DNA of 64,000 bases from Bacteroidetes bacterium UBA7674. GTDB lineage: Bacteria > Bacteroidota > Bacteroidia > Chitinophagales > Chitinophagaceae. The first letter of the stretch is position 1. Every line of letters starts with the position of its first letter. The DNA is taken from contig DLHG01000011.1 of the NCBI GenBank assembly GCA_002483105.1, forward strand, positions 196,026 to 260,025, given 5' to 3'. The notes below the pieces were generated by a model. The model saw only the letters and a list, made by a program, of their open reading frames with translations, searched no databases and was not told the DNA's origin. A program made the position numbers and the translations under genes. Below are positions 25,849 through 34,466 of the stretch, piece by piece.

Positions 25849-27159
25849 TTAGCCAACCACCTCACCCTCCAGATCATAATCATACGCCTTCGTTATCCGC
25901 ACATTCACGAAATCACCTATTGGCAGTTTCTTCTCACTCTGTATGATCACTTCATTATCCACTTCCACACTATCAAACTCAGTACGGGCTAAATAACGTC
26001 CCGCTTCCAGTTTATCAACAATTACTTTAAATTCTTTACCAACATACTCCTGGTTCTTCTCGTAAGATATCTCCTGCTGCACTTCCATTATCTCTTGCGC
26101 ACGTGCTTCTTTCTCTTCAGCCGGAATATTGTCCACCAACTCATGTGCACTCGTATTCTCTTCATGCGAATAAGTAAAGATACCTACACGATCCAGCCTT
26201 ACATCTTCCAAAAACTGCTTCAGCTGATCCACATCTTCCCTCGTTTCACCCGGGAAGCCAGCTATCAGCGTGCTGCGTATAGCAATGCCCGGCACCTTAT
26301 CACGTATCGCAGCCACAAGATCATAGATCTCCTGCGTCTCCATATGGCGTTTCATCGCCTTCAGCATATTGTTAGAGATATGCTGAAGCGGCATATCCAG
26401 GTAATTACAAATGTTGTCCCTTTCCCTCATCACGTCCAGTATGTCCATCGGGAACTTGGTAGGGTAGGCATAGTGCAAACGTATCCATTGCAGACCCGGC
26501 ACATCCGACAGATGTTTCAGCAATTCAGATAACGCCCTCTTTTTATAAATGTCCAGTCCGTAGTAGGTCAGTTCCTGTGCTATCAGCATCACTTCCTTCA
26601 CACCCATGCGCACGAGGTTCTTGGCCTCAGCTACAACTTCTTCAATAGTCTTCGAAACGTGGCCACCACGCATCAGCGGTATCGCGCAGAAAGAACAAGT
26701 ACGATTGCAACCCTCAGATATCTTCAGGTAAGCATAGTGCTTTGGTGTAGCCAATAAACGCTCACCCAACAGCTCCGCCTTATAATCAGCATTGAACTGC
26801 TTCATGATCTGAGGCAACTCCATCGTCCCAAACCACGCATCCACCTCAGGTATCTCCTTCATCAGGTCGTTGCGGTAGCGTTCGCTCAGGCAACCCGTGA
26901 TGTAAACCTTGTCCAACTTACCTTCCCGCTTCAGGTCCACCTGTTCCAGTATCATGTTGACGCTTTCCTCTTTCGCTTTATCTATAAAGCCACAAGTATT
27001 CACCACCACGATATTGTGATCCATCTTCTCGCTCTCATGCGCCACTTTTATGCCATTGGCATTCAGCTGGCCGCTCAGCACCTCACTATCCACCATATTC
27101 TTGGAGCATCCAAGAGTAATGATGTTTACCTTATCCTTCTTTAGCGTTCTGGTCTTCAA
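25849..27159 (-). CDS. rimO: ribosomal protein S12 methylthiotransferase RimO
   Basis: Radical-SAM enzyme that adds a methylthio group to Asp88 of S12. The TTG at 27159 gives 436 residues starting MKTRTLKKDKVNIITLGCSK, matching the family in this phylum; a GTG at 27183 is also in frame but lies inside a dispersed repeat. Features: UPF0004 domain with LGCSKNMVDSE and NTCGFIDKAKEES, radical-SAM CNRTCSFCAIP (C-x3-C-x2-C), and a C-terminal TRAM domain (EAGRYLARTEFDSVEVDNEV). Confidence 0.94.
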   Translation of the reverse strand: MKTRTLKKDKVNIITLGCSKNMVDSEVLSGQLNANGIKVAHESEKMDHNIVVVNTCGFIDKAKEESVNMILEQVDLKREGKLDKVYITGCLSERYRNDLMKEIPEVDAWFGTMELPQIMKQFNADYKAELLGERLLATPKHYAYLKISEGCNRTCSFCAIPLMRGGHVSKTIEEVVAEAKNLVRMGVKEVMLIAQELTYYGLDIYKKRALSELLKHLSDVPGLQWIRLHYAYPTKFPMDILDVMRERDNICNYLDMPLQHISNNMLKAMKRHMETQEIYDLVAAIRDKVPGIAIRSTLIAGFPGETREDVDQLKQFLEDVRLDRVGIFTYSHEENTSAHELVDNIPAEEKEARAQEIMEVQQEISYEKNQEYVGKEFKVIVDKLEAGRYLARTEFDSVEVDNEVIIQSEKKLPIGDFVNVRITKAYDYDLEGEVVG

Positions 27160-27183
27160 TATTTTTAATTTTTTTTTAATCAC

Positions 27184-27338
27184 GTCATTGCGAGGAACGA
27201 AGCAACCTCACGAAACACTCTTGCTCTCCCGTTTGTATTTCACTTCACACGTCCCCTCTTGAGAGGGGTAGGGGTGTGTTGACTCGCGCCTCATCCTTTT
27301 TCGGGAGCCACGGTTAATCCTTTAATCCCAGTTCAAAC
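27184..27338. repeat. cluster of dispersed repeats between rimO and der
   Basis: Contains GTCATTGCGAGGAACGAAGC followed by AACCTCACGAAAC (27184-27216), a CCCCTCTTGAGAGGGG hairpin near 27260, and AGGATTAA/CCAGTTCAAACC text near 27315. No gene is seen. Confidence 0.65.
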
Positions 27339-28661
27339 CTACTTCTTCCTAAAAAACAACCTTATCGGCACCCCACTAAAATTATAGTGCGCCCTTATCT
27401 TGTTCTCCAGGAAATTCTTATACGGCTCCTTCACCGACTCAGGGAAATTCGTATAGAATGCAAAACTCGGCACCACCGTAGGCACCTGCATGATATACTT
27501 GATCTTTATCGCATGGCCACGTGTCATCGGCGCATTGTACTTCTCTATTTCTTTACCCAGCGTCTCGTTCAGTTCCGATGTCATGATGCGGCGCTTACGG
27601 TTCTCATTCACTTCCAACGCTTTTTCCAAAGCCTGGAATATCCTTTGTTTCTCCGTAGCCGAAATAAATATTACCGGTACATCCGTGAACGGTGCTATCT
27701 TTTCCTTCAACTCCTTTTCATAGTCACGCGCAGTATTCGTTTCTTTCTTCGTCACAAGGTCCCACTTGTTCACCAGTATCACCACGCCCTTGCCCTTACG
27801 CGTTGCCAGGCTGAAGATATTTACGTCCTGCGCAGTGATGCCTTTTTCAGCATCTATCAGTTGCAGGCATACATCCGCTTCATCCATCGCACGTATCGCA
27901 CGAATCACCGAGTAGAACTCCAGGTCCTCGTTCACGTTCTTCTTCTTCCTCAGTCCCGCAGTATCTATCAGTATAAAGTCCCTGTTGAACAGGTTGTAGT
28001 GTGTATGTATCGTATCACGTGTAGTACCCGCTATATCCGAAACGATCATGCGTTCCTGGCCCACCAACGCATTCAGCAAAGTCGACTTACCCGCATTCGG
28101 CTGACCGATAATAGCGATCTTCGGCGGCTGATCATCAGGATTCACCTCAGCTGTAGGAGCGTCAGCAGGAATCTTATCCGTTACGGCATCCAGCAGGTCA
28201 CCGGTACCACTACCCGAGATAGACGAGATAAAATATACATTTTCCAGCCCCAGCGAGTAGAACTCAGTGGCTTCCAGCGCGCGGGTAGGGTTGTCCACCT
28301 TATTCACAACCAATAACACCGGCTTTTTGCTGCGACGCAGTATGTTGGCCATATCCGAATCCTGGTCGGTGATGCCCGTTTCTGTATCTACGACGAACAT
28401 CAGCAGATCAGCCTCATCCAGGGCTATTTGCACCTGTTTTTTGATCTCCTGCTCGAAAACGTCCTTGGAATTATTGACAAAACCACCTGTATCTATCACG
28501 TTAAATACCTTACCGTTCCAGTCGGCGATGCCGTACTGGCGGTCACGGGTCACACCGCTCACGTCATCTACTATAGCCTTACGCTGTTCCAGCAACCTGT
28601 TGAACAAGGTTGATTTCCCCACATTGGGCCTTCCTACTATCGCTACGGTAAATCCCGGCAT
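27339..28661 (-). CDS. der: ribosome-assembly GTPase Der (EngA)
   Basis: 440 residues with two tandem G domains and a KH-like C-terminus. First G domain: GRPNVGKSTLFNRL, DTGGFVNN, VNKVDNP. Second: GQPNAGKSTLLNAL, DTAGLRKKKNV, VNKWDLV. C-terminal RGHAIKIKYIMQVP then FYTNFPESVKEPYKNFLENK. Der acts in 50S subunit maturation. A TACCTTTG box on the minus strand at 28689-28682 sits 21 bases before the start. Confidence 0.96.
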   Translation of the reverse strand: MPGFTVAIVGRPNVGKSTLFNRLLEQRKAIVDDVSGVTRDRQYGIADWNGKVFNVIDTGGFVNNSKDVFEQEIKKQVQIALDEADLLMFVVDTETGITDQDSDMANILRRSKKPVLLVVNKVDNPTRALEATEFYSLGLENVYFISSISGSGTGDLLDAVTDKIPADAPTAEVNPDDQPPKIAIIGQPNAGKSTLLNALVGQERMIVSDIAGTTRDTIHTHYNLFNRDFILIDTAGLRKKKNVNEDLEFYSVIRAIRAMDEADVCLQLIDAEKGITAQDVNIFSLATRKGKGVVILVNKWDLVTKKETNTARDYEKELKEKIAPFTDVPVIFISATEKQRIFQALEKALEVNENRKRRIMTSELNETLGKEIEKYNAPMTRGHAIKIKYIMQVPTVVPSFAFYTNFPESVKEPYKNFLENKIRAHYNFSGVPIRLFFRKK

Positions 28662-28681
28662 TAACTTTGAATTTTAGCGTG

Positions 28682-28689
28682 CAAAGGTA
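28682..28689 (-). promoter_or_regulatory. -7 box for der
   Basis: TACCTTTG on the minus strand, perfect TAnnTTTG, 21 bases upstream of the der start codon. Confidence 0.6.
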
Positions 28690-28746
28690 CGTCAATTATA
28701 TGGGTTTTTTGGCTATGAATTGGGTAAATTGCTGTTAAATGCACCA

Positions 28747-28990
28747 AGACTCTCCTCCTTTTTTCAAGGAGGAGTACCCGCAGGGGGAGGTGGTCTGCGC
28801 CACACAGGCAAAAGCCCCACCAAACCTGTCATTGCGGGCCTGACCCGCAACCTCCTGAAATGTAGCGACTCAGACGATAAAAGAACGGAACCCCAAAAAA
28901 CTCCCCGCCCTATTTTCAGGGCGGGGTGGGTCTGCGCCAGACAAGCCAGCCCCTCTCCGCTGTCGGCCTGAGCGGAGTCGAATGGATTGT
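28747..28990. repeat. repeat cluster at the left edge of the kinase island
   Basis: Holds a hairpin-rich 46-bp element (28747-28793; arms CTCCTCCTT/AAGGAGGAG then GTACCCGCAGGGGGAGG) whose near-identical inverted copy is at 34120-34167, a GTCATTGCGGGCC stretch at 28828, and AGCGGAGTCGAATGG at 28969. A long minus-strand frame through this text (to 29108) is not a gene. The remainder of the 28662-29156 gap is A/T-rich with a palindrome at 29128. Confidence 0.75.
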
Positions 28991-29127
28991 TAAGGATTGC
29001 AGTCATAGCTAGATCTAGAAAGGACGCAAAAAAATAATGTGAGCAATTATCAGTCATAGAAACAATTCTGGCTTGCGGCAGTTTGTGGGTTTTATAGAAT
29101 AAGTACATTAACGTAAATTCATCGCAG

Positions 29128-29144
29128 AATTCGATAATCGAATT
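29128..29144. promoter_or_regulatory. 17-bp perfect palindrome before the kinase gene
   Basis: AATTCGATAATCGAATT, symmetrical about the central A at 29136, ends 12 bases before the kinase ATG. Placement suggests an operator, or a coincidence of A/T-rich DNA. Confidence 0.4.
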
Positions 29145-29156
29145 GTAAATTAGAGC

Positions 29157-30284
29157 ATGGACAAATCAGAAATTAGATTTCTCAAGCAGAAAGATTATAA
29201 GTTTATTAAAGAGCTGAGCAGAGGGGGCTTTGGCGAAGCGATTTTAATAAATGATGAAACTATAGGCGAGGATTTCGTTTGTAAGAAATATTCGCCGTTT
29301 TATGAAGAAGATAAAGAAGTATACTACAAAAATTTTGTTCAAGAGATTAAACTATTACATTTATTAAACCACAGAAATATTGTTAGAGTTTTTAACTATT
29401 ATTTATACCCTGAAAAATCTACTGGTTATATTTTGATGGAATATATTAATGGCTCATCAATCGACAAATTTCTTCAGAATAATCCTGACAAAATAAAAGA
29501 CGTCTTTCTGGAAACAATAAATGGTTTTCAGCATTTAGAAGGGCTTCAAATACTCCATAGAGACATACGACCTCAGAATATTTTGGTGACTGATCAAGGT
29601 ATACCAAAAATCATAGATTTCGGCTTCGGTAAACAGATGCAATTCCTAGAAGAAGATTTCGGAAATAGTATTAGCTTAAATTGGAGATACACTCCGCCTT
29701 CCGAATTTTCGCTAAAAGTTTATGATTATAAAACTGAAGTTTATTTTGTAGGAAAGTTATTTGAGGAGATAATTAATGAAAATCAATTGCCGGCTTTCCC
29801 ATATGCGTCGGCTATTCGTAAGATGATTGCTCATAACTATGATGAGAGACTTTCTTCATTCCTTGATGTTAGTCGAGAGATTTCGACTGTTGATTCGACC
29901 GAAGTTTCATTTAGTTACATGGATAAGTATGCATACCAACAGTTTGCCGAAAATTTAAGTAAGATCATCGCTAGCATGGATGAAAATTGTCAGTACAATT
30001 CAGACGTTGATGATATAAATCAGAAACTACAAACTGTTTATAATAATTCATTGCTAGAAGAATATCTGCAAAATAGTGCCGCCTTATTGCGATGTTTTTT
30101 AAAGGGTACTTATAAGTATTACAACTCAAAAACATTTCCAATTAGTACATTGCGAGATTTTGTTATACTTTTTAAGAATACGCCTAAAGATCTTCAAAAA
30201 ATTATTTTGAATAATATTTGGCTTAGGTTCGACTCAATAGGTAGGACCTCAAAAGTATCTAGTGCTGATGATTTACCATTTTAA
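29157..30284 (+). CDS. eukaryotic-like (Hanks-type) protein kinase
   Basis: 375 residues, no membrane span, so cytosolic. Kinase motifs in order: glycine loop LSRGGFGEA (residues 20-28), lysine in FVCKKY (43-44), helix-C Glu 63 in FVQEIKLL, HRDIRPQN (134-141; catalytic Asp 136 with Arg in place of the usual Lys), IDFGFGK (DFG 154-156) and RYTPPSEF in the APE position. The 230-375 tail has no recognised domain. The gene is A/T-rich compared with its neighbours and alone on its strand, convergent with two genes of unknown function. Such orphan kinases occur in defence islands, but its substrate is unknown. Confidence 0.85.
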   Translation: MDKSEIRFLKQKDYKFIKELSRGGFGEAILINDETIGEDFVCKKYSPFYEEDKEVYYKNFVQEIKLLHLLNHRNIVRVFNYYLYPEKSTGYILMEYINGSSIDKFLQNNPDKIKDVFLETINGFQHLEGLQILHRDIRPQNILVTDQGIPKIIDFGFGKQMQFLEEDFGNSISLNWRYTPPSEFSLKVYDYKTEVYFVGKLFEEIINENQLPAFPYASAIRKMIAHNYDERLSSFLDVSREISTVDSTEVSFSYMDKYAYQQFAENLSKIIASMDENCQYNSDVDDINQKLQTVYNNSLLEEYLQNSAALLRCFLKGTYKYYNSKTFPISTLRDFVILFKNTPKDLQKIILNNIWLRFDSIGRTSKVSSADDLPF

Positions 30285-30315
30285 TACATACGCCGGAGTT
30301 GCCTTAAATCTGTTT

Positions 30316-31047
30316 TTAAGTAGGATGTATTGAGTTAATAAAATACTGCATTGTATTTTCTTCATAATAGAAAATTGAATGTAGACGTTGGTTATTATAT
30401 AAGGTATAGCTTTGGTCAGATATCTTTATGTTTCGCTGGTGATTAACAGTAGTACGTTTCGAGATAAAAAAAGCGTTAATTGTTACGTCAATAATATCTC
30501 TGGGGTGCATCAAATTGTTTTTCGTCGGTTGAGTTGACAAAGGGATGTCAGAATATGAGAAGTGTTTAAAGGCATGAAAAACTCCGCCCGTAAATACAGA
30601 TTTTCTAGAGTCTCTCTTCTCTATGTCAATTTTTCTAAATAATTCCATTCGAAGAGCATCGCCAATCACCTCGCCATCCTCTACTTCGAAAATGTATGCA
30701 ACCTTATCTCTAGATAGAAAATTTCCAAAGGAATCGAGATTAAACATTGGGTCAGGGTTGATATCATAGAGCGCTTTCAATACGCTGTAGGCATTATATT
30801 TTCCGAAACAATCCGGATGTTCTTTTACGGCCAATATTAATACGTTCTCAATAATTTCAATAAAAATTCTTGAAGGTGCTACTATGAATTTTCTGTCTCC
30901 GATAAATACAGGATAGTAGTAACCCACAAAATCACCTGCCAGGTAATGACTTCTCTTTTCGTGTACTCCCAGTTTTGACGCTTTCACTTCGAAATTTCTT
31001 CTAATTGAAAGAATCTCTTGTTGAGAGATATTAGGGATGATTATCAC
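30316..31047 (-). CDS. hypothetical protein
   Basis: 243 residues starting at a GTG (MIIIPNISQQEILSIRRNFE); no in-frame ATG is close. No membrane span or signal. A basic stretch (KLGVHEKRSHYLAGDFVGYY) and a later KHFSYSDIPLSTQPTKNNLMHPRD are visible. I recognise no domain. It is convergent with the kinase (31-base gap) and downstream of the QAK protein on the same strand, and shares the island's A/T richness. Confidence 0.65.
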   Translation of the reverse strand: MIIIPNISQQEILSIRRNFEVKASKLGVHEKRSHYLAGDFVGYYYPVFIGDRKFIVAPSRIFIEIIENVLILAVKEHPDCFGKYNAYSVLKALYDINPDPMFNLDSFGNFLSRDKVAYIFEVEDGEVIGDALRMELFRKIDIEKRDSRKSVFTGGVFHAFKHFSYSDIPLSTQPTKNNLMHPRDIIDVTINAFFISKRTTVNHQRNIKISDQSYTLYNNQRLHSIFYYEENTMQYFINSIHPT

Positions 31048-31143
31048 AAATAATTATTTGATTGTTATTAGTGCTTTTTTCCAGTAGTTCAATTTATCCC
31101 GCGTCGTATGGCGTATTGAGATGCAAAAAAAATGATACGTATA

Positions 31144-32040
31144 TTACTCCTCGGTAATTGTCGTTTCGTTATCCTTCACAATAACAAATAATATTGGCAA
31201 CCCCTCCGCATCTTGTATTTCTACTGAGTAATTCTCATGTTCCTGAAAACTGTTAAATAGATTTAGAACATTAATTAATGCACTACCTCTAGTTATTGAA
31301 CTAGGGATTTTACCACTACCTATATTCAGTAAGTCATGGACTATGCAATTCCAATTGGTATCTCCTTGGTTAGCAGTTGTAAAGGGTAATCCCATGTCAC
31401 CATTTAGCATTCGGGCTAAAAAAACTCCCCATGTAGAACTAATGCCGTTGCTCCATGGCACAAACCTCAATCGCGGACTAGGGTTTATTACTAAATAGTG
31501 AAGGGCTTTCGGTCTCCCTTGACTATAATCAGGAAAATGTCGAAGCGGAGATGGTGTTATGGAGTTTCCGTAGATAGTAGCGGGCATATCGAAAGAAATG
31601 TCGCTGTCATATAAACACTTTTGCGATTGTGATGTAAGTTGTTCATCCATTTTGGCCTGTGCTAAAACGGCACTGCGATAGATGGGCTTTTTATTTGCAT
31701 CAAGTAGGCAGAATATTACCATCATATCTCCCAGTTCGCAAGCGGGAGTATCGCCTGTGCAATTTCTTACAGAATTTACTGTTCGTTGAACACGGGGTTT
31801 CTGGTGAATATATACAGATGCGAACTTTACCTCGTATCCACCACCACTTAGTAATGGCGACAAGTTTCTATTTAGATAGTCAACACCAACACTTCTGTCA
31901 AGTAGGTAACTTCTTACGATTTGAGGTTCTGAGCGATTAGTATTGATGCCGTTCCAAGAGCTATCTCCAATTGAAATTATATTTCCCCATTGAGCTTGGA
32001 TATGTCTAATAAATTTGTCAAATTCTGGAGTCATGGTCAT
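31144..32040 (-). CDS. putative PD-(D/E)XK-like protein (GD...QAK motif)
   Basis: 298 residues, cytosolic. The central part has GGGYEVKFASVYIHQKPRV, then CELGDMMVIFCLLDANKKPI and AVLAQAKM: an acidic residue (E70), D105 after a beta strand, and Q128-x-K130, the layout of PD-(D/E)XK nucleases with a QxK variant. I recall uncharacterised bacterial proteins with the same CELGD...QAK pattern, but nuclease activity is inference. It begins the leftward pair with the unknown gene at 30316. Confidence 0.6.
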   Translation of the reverse strand: MTMTPEFDKFIRHIQAQWGNIISIGDSSWNGINTNRSEPQIVRSYLLDRSVGVDYLNRNLSPLLSGGGYEVKFASVYIHQKPRVQRTVNSVRNCTGDTPACELGDMMVIFCLLDANKKPIYRSAVLAQAKMDEQLTSQSQKCLYDSDISFDMPATIYGNSITPSPLRHFPDYSQGRPKALHYLVINPSPRLRFVPWSNGISSTWGVFLARMLNGDMGLPFTTANQGDTNWNCIVHDLLNIGSGKIPSSITRGSALINVLNLFNSFQEHENYSVEIQDAEGLPILFVIVKDNETTITEE

Positions 32041-32444
32041 GTAGTTAAATTGATACTCTGCTTACGACTAAGTAGCTTGATTTCGTTGAAGTGGTAGCCA
32101 ATCTCCGGAATGGCCTGTTCCTTGCCAAAATACACATCTCAAAATCACCAAACAACCGTCTTTCGACGGATAAAACCACATTTATTTGGATATCTCTTTT
32201 TCCCCACCTCCCACCATCTTCCTAACTTTACAATCGAACAATCAGGGATACATTTCATTTCCGAGATCCCAACGAATTACACAAGTTCCTTGCCTACCGG
32301 CAGGCATACAGTTCAGAAATTATTCCCAAACTATAAAACCAATCTAATGGCCAATCTAAAAGAAAACGCCCCTAGTTCGGCTTTGTCTCTTTGAATACGT
32401 CGCAATGGCAGTCAATCTTCTGATTGACGAATGGGAAGCCCCCC
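32041..32444. repeat. non-coding gap with a promoter-like repeat copy
   Basis: No gene is supported. 32177-32237 (TTTGGATATCTCTTTTTCCC, then CACC and CTAACTTTACAATC) is about 80% like the inverted copy at 34194-34260, which carries TACCTTTA as a -7 box. An IR-like CTTGCCTACCGGCAGGCA occurs near 32290. The plus-strand frame at 32110-32394 runs through this repeat and is not believed. Confidence 0.5.
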
Positions 32445-33356
32445 TCACTCATAATGCTCATACTCCCAACCCTTCACAAACTCCCGCTTGCCACCCGTCA
32501 GCTCAAACTCCTGTATGGGCAGTCCATTGCTGTTGGTGATGATCTCGCCGTTCACGGGCTTTCGCTGCACCCGCTTGCCCGTTTCGCCTGTGTACGACCA
32601 CGCAGACCGCATGATACGGGCGTTCCCCTTATAGGTGATTGTCGTCACCACCCGGATATCCGTCACCCTTTCTGCCTCTTTATAGCCCAATGCCGACACC
32701 GAGATAGTCTTCACTTCCTTCCCGTTCTTATACCAGGTACTATCCGCGTAGATGGTCTTGTTGTCGCGGATCTTCGTAATATATTCGTGGTCTTTGGTCT
32801 TATACGTCTCGATGGTTTCTTTGAGTTCCACCCGGAAGTTCAGGTTTGGGTATTCGCGCGTCAGTTCCTCCGCTTTCAGGAAAGATGTTCCCCGTGAGTG
32901 CGTCACCAGTTGCCGGTGACTCTTATATGTTATGTCCGTCCTTTTTACATAGGTGGTGTCATTAGCTATAAAGTCGGGCATTTGCTCTATAGAGACAAAA
33001 CAGGTTACCCTATGTGCGGTGTCATACTGCACTACGAATATTTTATACGCTGTATCGCCGGTGCCGGCTAAGCGGTCATAGATCCTGCATATCTCGCCAT
33101 CTTTGGTAGGTGTGTAAACATATCGCGTGGAGAGTTTTGCATCGTTACCGATCCTATACTCTTGTAATCGCCCTTTCCGGTCGTATTGGTAGGTGCCGGT
33201 CAGCTCGCCCTGTTTGCCTTTTTCTGTTACTTTATACACCTTCTTCAGTGCATATTCCGGCTCCCCGGGCAAGTAGTCACTAATGTCATAGCCTTGCCCG
33301 AATGACGTTGATATGGATAGCAGAAGAAACAGTAAAGGGAGTATATAGGTCTTCAT
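32445..33356 (-). CDS. hypothetical exported protein
   Basis: 303 residues with a signal peptide (MKTYILPLLFLLLSISTSFG, cleaved before QGYDI). The mature part is built of repeated beta-hairpin-like segments with YQYDRKGRLQEYRIGND, reminiscent of RHS/YD-type or MORN-like strands seen in Bacteroidota secreted proteins. No known family. It stands alone between repeat regions. Confidence 0.75.
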   Translation of the reverse strand: MKTYILPLLFLLLSISTSFGQGYDISDYLPGEPEYALKKVYKVTEKGKQGELTGTYQYDRKGRLQEYRIGNDAKLSTRYVYTPTKDGEICRIYDRLAGTGDTAYKIFVVQYDTAHRVTCFVSIEQMPDFIANDTTYVKRTDITYKSHRQLVTHSRGTSFLKAEELTREYPNLNFRVELKETIETYKTKDHEYITKIRDNKTIYADSTWYKNGKEVKTISVSALGYKEAERVTDIRVVTTITYKGNARIMRSAWSYTGETGKRVQRKPVNGEIITNSNGLPIQEFELTGGKREFVKGWEYEHYE

Positions 33357-33534
33357 CTACTGCAAATTAGTAAAAACATCTTCCGTTGTCAAAACCAACG
33401 TTAGGACTGGTCTTCCCAACAAATCGACGGTGTATCCAAGCTCGTGATTGACGGATGAAAAGTAAAGGAAGCGGGCTGCTTTTTTGTGAAGTGCTTGCCT
33501 GGAGAGGAGTTTAGTGTTTGAAAGGTGAATATAG

Positions 33535-33620
33535 CTTCCAGAAAAGTAAATACAGGTTCCAGCAACGGTTCATTTTACTTACAGAAAAGTACATTTTTCT
33601 TCCACAAAAGTGCATTTTCT
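33535..33620. repeat. four imperfect 20-22-bp tandem repeats
   Basis: Units begin CTTCCAGAAAAGTAAAT (33535), GTTCCAGCAACGGTTCATT (about 33556), CTTACAGAAAAGTACATTT (about 33578) and CTTCCACAAAAGTGCATTT (33599). Consensus CTTCCAGAAAAGTACATTTT. The array directly abuts the stop codon of the HTH gene at 33619. The rest of the 33357-33534 gap shows nothing recognisable. Confidence 0.75.
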
Positions 33621-34044
33621 ATTGGGGAATGGAAGTTTGTGGAGTTTTGGTTTCGGGTGGTGTAGTTTCGAGGCCGGGTGGGACGATCAGTTCGTAGTCG
33701 TGTGATACGCTGCGCCATCCATCCTTTATATTGTCCCAGGCATTGATCAGCCCGATGATGCGTGTGCGCGCATCGAGTTCTTCTTTGGTGGGAAAACGCA
33801 GGGCGGGTTCGCGCTTGCTGATGTTGAGGGAGATGACGCGGAGCTCTTCGTAGAGGCGATGTATCTCGACCTGTGAGGAATGGAAGTTGGCTTTCTTGAT
33901 GGCTCTCCAGTTGCCCTCGATAGCCCAGGTGGATACTGTCTTCTCGGAAACGCCTAGTTCTCTTGCGATCTGGCATTGTCTCCATGCTGTGGTGAAATAG
34001 AGTTCGCGTGCTCTTTCTTTTTCGTTTTCTTTAGTGTTTGACAT
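33619..34044 (-). CDS. terminase-small-subunit-like HTH protein
   Basis: 141 residues. The N-terminal 55 residues (ARELYFTTAWRQCQIARELG, then VSEKTVSTWAIEGNWRAIKK) match the HTH of phage terminase small subunits and related transposase-like DNA-binding proteins. The rest is helical (EIHRLYEELRVISLNISKRE) and ends in a Pro/Thr tail. No large terminase or other phage gene is near, so this is an orphan DNA-binding protein. It has its own promoter-like leader at 34194-34260 and a tandem-repeat array right after its stop. Confidence 0.75.
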   Translation of the reverse strand: MSNTKENEKERARELYFTTAWRQCQIARELGVSEKTVSTWAIEGNWRAIKKANFHSSQVEIHRLYEELRVISLNISKREPALRFPTKEELDARTRIIGLINAWDNIKDGWRSVSHDYELIVPPGLETTPPETKTPQTSIPQ

Positions 34045-34119
34045 ATGATTGGAGTTTTAAGGTTTGAACCGGGATTAGGTTGGATTTATCGGATTAGCCG
34101 GGGCTGTCTGAACTGGAAT

Positions 34120-34445
34120 TACCACCTCCCCCTTCGGGTACTCCTCCTTGAAAAAAGGAGGAGAGTTGCGGGATTTATGATTGACCCGGCTCCATAGATA
34201 GATTGTAAAGGTACGAAGGTGGTGCCGTGTGGAGAAAAAGACATATCCACATAGGATACACATGAGGTGGTGGGTAGCTTCAAAAACGGAAGTTGGTTCG
34301 CTCTTTGTCTTCATCGCAGCTTTTCAACAGCCTTTCGACGGGGCTCAGGGGGACAACGCTATTGAGTTTAGATTGTTTCATTCTTCGCAATGACACGAGT
34401 AAAAACAAAAAAGCCGCCCCAACAAATCGGGACGGCTTTTTGCAA
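34120..34445. repeat. repeat cluster and promoter-like leader upstream of the HTH gene
   Basis: 34120-34167 is the inverted copy of the 28747-28793 hairpin element. 34194-34260 is a leader with TACCTTTA (minus strand) and ATATCCACAT at 34243-34252. 34331 has TTTCGACGGGGCTCAG and 34388 GCAATGACACGAG. A terminator AAAAGCCGCCC/GGGACGGCTTTT closes it (34405-34445) after the T9SS gene. Confidence 0.7.
34405..34445. terminator. intrinsic terminator of the T9SS protein gene
   Basis: AAAAGCCGCCCC pairs GGGACGGCTTTT (one mismatch) with A- and T-runs; on the minus strand it follows the gene at 34467. Confidence 0.7.
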
Positions 34446-34466
34446 ATGTTTTTTTTTACCCTCATT

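Noticed and set aside
28764..29108. Minus-strand frame in the repeat cluster before the kinase
   Set aside because: Pro/Gly-rich translation of dispersed repeats.
32110..32394. Plus-strand frame of 94 codons
   Set aside because: Runs through a promoter-like repeat and non-coding DNA; composition is not protein-like.
33535..33620. CRISPR array
   Set aside because: Units are back to back with no spacers, and no cas gene is present anywhere in the window.
33575..33985. Second minus-strand frame over the HTH gene
   Set aside because: Arg/His/Thr-rich shadow of the HTH frame that extends through the tandem repeats; the other frame has an HTH signature.
33619..34044. Prophage remnant
   Set aside because: Only a single terminase-small-subunit-like HTH gene; no capsid, portal, integrase or large terminase nearby.
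34075..34314. Minus-strand frame upstream of the HTH gene
   Set aside because: Covers the leader and hairpin repeat, no recognisable protein.
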